DNA of 64,000 nt from Aedes albopictus (Eukaryota > Arthropoda > Insecta > Diptera > Culicidae), in assembly GCF_035046485.1 (NCBI RefSeq), contig NC_085138.1, forward strand, positions 91,681,266 to 91,745,265, written 5' to 3'. A program made the position numbers and the translations under genes. Positions 56,909-64,000 of this stretch are shown piece by piece. The notes beneath the pieces are model-generated. The model worked only from the letters and a program-made list of their open reading frames with translations, did no database searches and was not told the DNA's origin. Within the stretch, counting starts at the first letter, position 1. Each line of letters begins with the position of its first letter.

Positions 56909-57809
56909 AAAATGTTTGGGATAGGCAACTTTTTTTTCTCTCACATAAAAGTTCAACATGCTATAACTTTTCATAGAGTGCATCAAAAAATCTCAAATTT
57001 TGACTGTTTGTCAACCTATTATATGAGCATCATTGGTACAAATTTGGGCTTGATTGATTAATCTTTCGCAAAGTTAAAACCGTTCGGGTAAAACCTTATT
57101 TTTCAGACAACTCGTTTTTGAGCTGTCATATCTCGGATACCAGTGAACCGAATGGAATGAAATTTTGAACGTACACTAACAATATACAAATGTTTCACAA
57201 ACTATAAAAACATAGATACTTTTTAAACGTTGAAAAAAGCTATCATGGATATTCACTTTTTGGATTTTTCTGAAAAAAAATGTATTTTTTTTTACGGCAA
57301 TGTCAATAAATTTTAGTGTTGATGTCCAAAGATTTTCCACTTCTGTTCTCAAGTTAAATATCTTCAATCAGATATATTAGAGCCAATTTAGCTTAAAGGA
57401 AGAAAACATTTAGTAATTTTTGTGTGGTATTGTAAATTTGACTAATTTTCCTCTATATGGGTAAAAATTTCAACCCGGTATAACTTAATTCGCCGTGAAA
57501 AAATATAACATTTTGTAACGTTTTATTAAGTATTAACATTAAATAAACATTAAAAAAATCATTCAATTCGGTTCACTGGTCTCCGAGATATGACAACTCA
57601 AAAACGAGTTGTCTGAAAAATAGTGTTTTACCCGAACGGTTTTAACTTTGCGAAAAATTAATCAATCGAGTCCAAATTTGTACCAATGATGCACATATAG
57701 TAGGTTGACAAACAGACAATATTTGAGATTTTTTGATGCACTCTATGAAAAGTTAAAGCATGCTGAATTTTTTTGTGAGAGAAAAAAAGTTGCCTATCCC
57801 AAACATTTT
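56909..57809. mobile_element. Foldback element, about 900 bp, arms about 280 bp
   Basis: AAAATGTTTGGGATAGGCAAC at the left is inverted at the right end. Shared blocks include ACTTTTCATAGAGTGCATCA, AAGTTAAAACCGTTCGGGTA, AACTCGTTTTTGAG and CCGAGATATGAC-like. The centre is AT-rich. No transposase. Confidence 0.85.
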
Positions 57810-57812
57810 GGT

Positions 57813-59070
57813 ACATTTCAGAAACATTCTTGGTGGAATTATTCCATTATTTTCTATGCTATTTCCAAAGACATTTTTTGTTTTTTTTTTCAGAAATTGT
57901 TGCAGAATTATTGGAATAACTTCAAGTGTAATTTCAAGTGTAATTCATCAACGAATACGAAAAAAATGTTGGGTGTAGTCCCGGAGGATACTTTTGTGCC
58001 AATTTGTGTTGATTACTTCGCCGCAAACTTGGCCTCAAATCACATCAGATTTGCACAAACCTCCTTGTCTAGTGGTGGTTGAGCAAACACTTCTGTAACC
58101 CACAAGCACCATGCAAATATGTGCACGCGGAGGCAAACAATCTGCGTTGCATGCGCCATCTCTGCTGCTGCTTAGTTGCAATCCCACCAATGATATTTAT
58201 CCAACCCACTCGAACAATGCTGTGTTGTATACATATGGTTGAATCTGGCAGACCTCAGTTTACAAATCAATAATTAGCACACGCCGCCAGCCAGCAGGGT
58301 ATGGAAATTGAATGTTTGCCCGCAATTATACCCACGCTGGCATTCAGCCCTTGCCTCGGGGTGCGGACACGAGCTTGATTGATCCAAATATGCCTAACCA
58401 AAGTTGAGCTGGAAATGCTTTGTGGTCCATTGGCAGGTGCTTCTTGTGGTCAAACATGAAGGGCTGTGTGAACTTGTCTAAATAACACTTGATGCTGTTT
58501 TATTTTCGAAAGCGAGTGCTCCTCCAATCCCTTGTTCAAGGTGAAGATACGACGAAGCCACACCTTGAATTTTCAAGAGCACAAATCTGAAGAGCTGAAT
58601 GTAATTACCCGCTTTGAGTAACCAAACGATCAAATTTTCAGCGCAAACTCGGTTTTTTGGATTGATGATCTTGAAAATCCTACGAGTGCCTTTAATAAAG
58701 GGCCTTTATCATATGGTTTACATGGCGTTGCATGTTAGCTAATTGAACATCACGGATGTATAATCAGCAATGCAAATGAATCTGAAATTCTTTGTCTCAT
58801 CAGATACGTCGAATGTAACAGCGCATTAGTGGTGGATAATTAATAAACTATTGTGGAGACGATTGCTTTGTTGACAAGCATACATGCACGAGGCATATCA
58901 CGCGAGTTTGTCATTTTATCCTTACTTCTACTTTGAACGGGTTGATTCAACCGGTTGTCGTAGACAACAAATGAACTGAACAAACTCTGCAAAGTGACGT
59001 AAGCGCCATTCCGATTTTCGACGTCTTTTGGTACATATCTGATGAAATAATAACACTTTGGTATATCCTT
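57813..59070. other. Gene-free stretch, unique-looking
   Basis: GC content is closer to average here than in the flanking elements, but I find no coding frame with family resemblance and no repeat pairs. Possible intergenic host sequence. Confidence 0.4.
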
Positions 59071-59074
59071 TATA

Positions 59075-60706
59075 AGGACTGTTCATTAAAGAAAGTGGAC
59101 ACCTGTTTTTCAATAGAAAATATGTATTTTCGAACAAATTCAAAGGTTTATCTATATATATAAAAATGCAGTGGCATACGTGGGACCGCGCATAACTTGC
59201 GAACGGAAGGTCCGATTTTGATCGTCTTAGTTTTGATCTGTTAGTTTTTACCCAAGGAAGGTTTATGAGGCATAAAACATGGAAAAATTGAGAGTTTTTG
59301 AAAATCGGGTTTTCATATGCTTTGAACGGGAACTTGGGCGCTTGGCTAGGGACTTGAAACGACAAAAAACCAAGCAAAAAACGCAGTAGGCAAGACAAAG
59401 ATTGCCGGAGACAGCTAGTGTTTTATAAATGACAATCAACATACATGTGGCCGAATTCACGTGAGTTTGAACATTTGCTTCGCTTTTCGGAAGAACGCTC
59501 GGACTTTCCTCTTGATACCTCCCATTAGATTCTGCACAACTTTCTCTGTAATTTTTCGTTGTGCCGCAGACCATTTTTTTTTAAGCAATCAACAGAACTT
59601 GCTTCTCTTCCATCTTTCTTGAGATGCCGCTTAATTATTGTCCAGTATCTTTCCACAGGACGCTGTGCAGAGTAGTTTTGTGGATTTTGCCATTTTTCGA
59701 CAAAATCGACTTTTTCCGTCTTGAGCATCTCTAGTGTAGAAGAAGCGTAATAAAATAGGTGCTGCGGATAGAAACGGTTTTGTTTCTCAAGCTAGCCAAC
59801 ACACACCAACACACTCCCGGCACACAGCTTGTAAACACGCACGAGCGTTCAATTTTCTTGCAAACACCTCTCTCAGCGCGTTTGTCAAACATGCCGTCGC
59901 GACGCTGTTCGGAAATGGTAAACATGATCAATCCACCATTATTCCAATTTTGTTGTCGTGTTCAAAGTTTATTATTTTCCATTCGCGATGAAAATTTGGA
60001 TGGACAGTGGTTACAAAATTAGCTAAAATGGGCTCAAAACAATATTTATTCTTCTCCTCGCTGTACCTAGATAGCAATACTCTTCAATCAAGCACACAGG
60101 TACAACAAGGTTCAACATAACCTCTATCTTCAATGTTTGGCTCCCAATGTTTGGCTCGCGCTGAGAGAGCATATTGAGTCAGTCCGCGACACTCAGGTAA
60201 TAAGCGGATGACAGATCCGCCTAAAACAAAAGAGGATCCGTATGTTTTCGGCAGATGGGTAGAAGTCGTTTTTGATGCATTCCTTTCTGTTGCTATTACC
60301 GTTGATTGTTCCCGTTGTGAAATACGAAGAACTCTTTAAGCCACATGAACAATTGGCTTGCCACACCAAAAGCTTTTTCCCAATTTTTTCAGTTCTGATG
60401 TACCCTACATCATCTGGCACATCTGTCCCCTGCTTAGCGTTAAAAAATTGCGGTCCCGGAAGTGTATTAGTAAGCTAATTCTCGAAACGACAACTTTTTG
60501 GAACACCATTTGTGCAGAATTAATCTGCTAGTCGCAAAGCTAATACGACCTATCGCTCGAAATTTCTTACTTTTTCCGTTTTCTTTGAGTGTGTTGCCAA
60601 AGTGAACAATGTTTTTACACACTGAGAAAGAATTCACATTTTTTTGTTTAGTTTTAACTCTAAACTATTGGTAAACAGATGTCCACTTTCTTCAATGAAC
60701 AGTCCT
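59075..60706 (-). mobile_element. Tc1/mariner-type transposon, 1632 bp, defective, with Helitron-like insertion
   Basis: The ends AGGACTGTTCATTAAAGAAA and their inverse (TTTCTTCAATGAACAGTCCT with small differences) are flanked by TA (59073-59074 and 60707-60708). Minus-strand transposase pieces: the middle at about 60420-60190 (KLLVWQANCSCGLKSSSYFT, NRKECIKNDF) and the C-terminus at about 59728-59525 (SAQRPVERYWTIIKRHLKK). Stops and frameshifts are numerous. The region 59740-60180 between them matches poorly and may be inserted. Confidence 0.8.
59151..59418 (+). mobile_element. Helitron-like non-autonomous element, 268 bp
   Basis: It begins TCTATATATATAAAAATG and ends CTAG after GATTGCCGGAGACAG. 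It stands between A (59150) and T (59419). The TC start, CTAG end and A/T target fit Helitrons, and this 5' start is common among insect Helitrons. It has no coding capacity and lies in the Tc1-like element near its left end. Confidence 0.75.
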
Positions 60707-60708
60707 TA

Positions 60709-61229
60709 TTATGATGCATGATCTAGTCATAATCTAGTATCTAAGGAAGAAAACTTACAGAACGATCAAGAGTTCAATTCATAATTACCCAAAATGTGCA
60801 AACATTCTGAATGTCGCTTACGTCACTTTACAGAATTACGGCAGTAAAGGAGTCATATCCTGGAACAAGAGAATTTAGAATAAACTTGCAGTTATTGGAC
60901 ACTAGGTTTATGAATTTTAAAATGTTGGCGTGTATGTGGCAGTTGTCCAAGAGATACGTGGGCCAAAACTGGAGACCGTGAGTTTCATTCTAGTGATATG
61001 TAGAGCGTGGAGCTGTCTCAATAATTATCGGGAAGCAGATGCAGTGAATCATCTGAACGAGAAACCAACTGATTCAGCGATGTCAGTGATGCTTACGTAA
61101 CAGTTAGTCCGACGAGGAGCGCCAATGAGTGACGGACGAGAACAATACCACCAGAAGTCGAATGCTAGTGGCTGGCATCAGTAGTGTCATCGAGTTGACT
61201 TTAAGTTACTCACTGTGAATCCAGTTCTG
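60709..61229. other. Gene-free stretch
   Basis: No coding frame, RNA gene or repeat pair recognised between the Tc1-like element and the GAATTCC repeat tract. Confidence 0.4.
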
Positions 61230-63690
61230 GAGGTAAGAAACAGAAAATCTTTAAAGAAATTTTAAAGAAATTCTGCCAAGAATGTCTCTAGAGATTTCGC
61301 TGAGTATTTCTTCAGGAACTCTTCTAGGGATTCTTTTAGAAATACATAGTTTCATTTTAAAATTTTTCCAATGTTTTCTATAGATTATTCCTGAAATTAG
61401 TTTAGGAACTCCATTCCGAAACCCTTTTTGAACTCCTTCCGAAATTTCTTCATTTTTTCTTTTAGAAAATCCTCCAGGAATTCGTTTCAGAAAATTTTCC
61501 ACGGATTACTTTTGAAATTTCTTTTAGAACATCTTCAATTGGTTTTTTGAGAAACTCTGTAGAATTTACTATAATAGAGGATCGTCCAGAAATTCCTTTG
61601 GAAAATCTTAAGATCAGTTTTACTCAAGAAATTGTACGAAGGATTTCTTTGGAGAATATTTCACAGACTCCTTCAAAAATTCTTTTGAAGTTCTGCCAGG
61701 GATTTTGAATATTGCTGGAAATTCTTCCGGAAATTCTACACAACATTTTACAATAAATGTATGCAAGGACTCCTTTAGGACATATTCTAAGGATTTCCTC
61801 CAAAATTGCTCCAAAGATTCCTCAAAAAAATACAACAAGAATTTGTTTTGTAATCTACCAAGGTTTCGGTCAGAAACTCCTCCGACAGTTTCTTCAGAAA
61901 CACTTCCAGGGATTTTTAACGTCTCCTCCAAATATTGCCTCTAGAATTTCTTAAGAAATTTCGTTAGGAAATCTTTTAGGATGATTTCCATGGGTTCCTT
62001 TCAAAATTCCGTAAGAGATTACTTTTGGAATTATTCTGATGGTAAGTTTCAAAAAATCTTCAGAATTTCTACAGAGATTTTTACATAAATTCTTTCAAGG
62101 AAAATCTTTCAGAAATTTGTACAGCTATCAAGAAGCCCACCAGAGATTTTTATGACAATTCAAGAATGCAGGAAATTTCTCCACAGATTATTATTATTAC
62201 TGCCAGACAGGAGTTCCTCCAGATAATCCTGCATGGGTTCATATAGAGATGTATTTCCTCAGATTTTTTCGACATTTCCTCTAACGATAATCCTTTGAAT
62301 TTCTTTACGATTTCTTTGTTCGTATTTGTTCAGCAATATTTTTTATGAATTTATGCAGAAATGCTTCTAGAAGGAGTGTTTTTAAGAGATCTTTATAGAA
62401 GCTGATCTAGACGTTTCTCCAGGAACTTCTTTTGGAATACGTACACAGTTAACTCCAAGAATAGCATCAGAAATTTATCAAAGGAATTATTCCTGGAGAA
62501 TTTCTAAAAAAAACCTAGAATTTTTCTTAGAATTCCATCAACGATTTATCGTCAAGTTTCCAGGGAAGTCTAGATAAAATTCCTCCTGAGAATCTTTCGA
62601 GAATTTCACTGAGATTCTTTCTGATTCTCTTTTGATTCATCCCAAAATGCTTCCTGACATTCCTACAGAGATTCTGCTGGAGATTTCATCAGAAATTCCT
62701 TCAGTGATTTTTTTTTCAGAAATTCCTGGTTAGATTCCTTGCAATATACCTATCTCCAGAGACTTTCTTGATTTAGAAATTCTTGAATCAAAAGTTTATT
62801 CCAATGATTTCCCATTCCCATTCAGAGAGTTCTGCAGAATTTCTTATTAGGATTATTAACTGCTCCTACTGCAGCGGTTCCATCAAACATATATCTGGGA
62901 TTCCTTCAAGGATAAGAATTGCTTCAGATATTCATTCAGGATTTTCTTCAGAAACTTGCACAAACAATTGCTGAAAGAATACTTGATAGAATCCCTGAAG
63001 GATTCCCTTAAAAAATACTTTTGGAGATTCCCAGATGCATTTTCTTTTATTTTCCTGGTGATATTTCTGGACAAAAATTGCTCAAACAATTTCTGAAGTT
63101 ATCTCTGGAGAAATAAATGCCTGAGAGAAAACTTGAAGAAACTTTTGAAGCTACCTCTTTAGTTTTTATAAAAAATCACGAGAAACGTCTGGAACTTTGG
63201 AAGCAATTCCAAGGAAAAATTGCTTAGAAATTTCTGAAGGGTTTCCAGAAGATATCTGTAGATGAATTTTTTCTAAATATAACTTTAAAAATATCGGCAG
63301 AAATTGCAAATATTTCAGTAAATTTCTGACAATTTTCTGATCTCGTCGTGATGCTCTGATCTTAGAGAATTACATGAAAAAAAAAATAAAAAAAAAAAAT
63401 CTGAAGGGATTTTTGAAAGAATTATTGGAAGGAACGGAGAATCCTTAGAAGGTATTCCTAGAAAATTTTTATGAAGATGCTTAGACACACATTCTGTAAT
63501 AATTTCTGCAGGAATTGCTGAGCGAATATTTGAAGAAAAATGGAAAAAATTCTGAAAGAATCCCACAAGAAAGCTCTGAATAAATCCTCTGCAATCCCTA
63601 CTGGAAGAGTACCTAAGCGATCTTCTGGAGAAACCCGTGAGGGACTTTCAGAAGAATCTATTGCGATTTTTTTTTGAGGATTTTTTTAAT
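61230..63690. repeat. Degenerate AGAAATTCCTC / GAATTTCT repeat tract
   Basis: Irregular 12-20 bp units such as AGAAATTCCTTCAG and GGAAATTCTTCC recur over 2.4 kb, AT-richer and more decayed than at 40210-41860. Short open frames over it are artefacts. Confidence 0.7.
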
Positions 63691-63714
63691 AAGTGCCTGA
63701 GAGATCCACTAAAT

Positions 63715-64000
63715 ATACAGTGTATTAAACAATTGTCCGTACAGTAATTTTTTGGTCAAAATAATTTTTCATTCAAATGTTCATAACTTTTTTAAACGCT
63801 AATCAAAAACGCTGATATTTTGACCAATCATGAATCATATATTAAAGCTTCATTTGTAAAATTTTGATCGAGATCGAATAAGTTTTCTGGAAGTTATAGA
63901 ACTTTTAGAAAAACTTATAATATTTTTGAAAACATTTTTAAAACATTATTTCTCAGTATGTACTCAATAAAACTTTTTCAATTTTGTTTGTGTTACAGCT
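63715..64000. other. Possible element end, cut by the window edge
   Basis: The repeat tract stops and AT-rich sequence starting at about 63718 (GTGTATTAAACAATTGTCCG) runs to the window edge. Its style resembles the arms of the long foldback elements elsewhere here, but the partner arm is outside the window. Confidence 0.3.

Overview
This is eukaryotic, intron-containing DNA from an insect, most likely an Aedes-type mosquito. The reasons are a tRNA-headed SINE whose 3' end resembles the Aedes Feilai family, RTE- and R1-type LINE remnants, an intact BEL/Pao retrotransposon, Tc1-like elements, and long tracts of degenerate GAATTCC- and CTGAAA-type repeats. Species-level assignment is inference. 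I see one host protein-coding gene. Nearly everything else is mobile-element sequence, much of it nested.

Host gene. A minus-strand gene spans 43853 down to 32165. It encodes a nose-resistant-to-fluoxetine (NRF-6)-like, acyltransferase-3-fold membrane protein. Six exons join in phase through GT-AG introns into a 704-residue protein, and an AATAAA signal lies 13 nt past the stop. The first intron is about 8.7 kb and holds at least eight repeats or elements. One of these is a 2.3-kb structure with roughly 400-bp inverted arms.

Layout. 1-540 is a minisatellite. 1152-5283 is a long inverted-repeat element carrying nested insertions. 8189-15018 is a complete BEL/Pao LTR retrotransposon on the minus strand, with 636-bp LTRs, a GTATT target duplication and an uninterrupted 1820-residue gag-pol frame. 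16555-20475 is a decayed R1-type LINE cut by four other elements. 21820-22866 is an RTE-type LINE end, followed by an 800-bp palindrome. 25573-29936 is a 4.4-kb inverted-repeat structure containing GAATTCC repeats, a MITE with a SINE inside it, and a second SINE. 31405-31985 is another LINE piece. 32165-43853 is the host gene. 44630-47540 is a LINE split by a piggyBac-like element at TTAA. 47661-49970 holds a dead Tc1-like transposon and a TA-flanked MITE. 50030-52260 is an RTE LINE. From 52681 onward come palindromes, a hAT MITE, a second Tc1-like transposon with a Helitron-like insertion, and GAATTCC repeats up to the window end.

The BEL/Pao element has features worth checking: its LTR includes the last 45 codons of its own polyprotein plus the purine tract after the stop, and its reverse transcriptase reads YVDN where YxDD is expected. 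I do not see a clearly novel multi-gene system.
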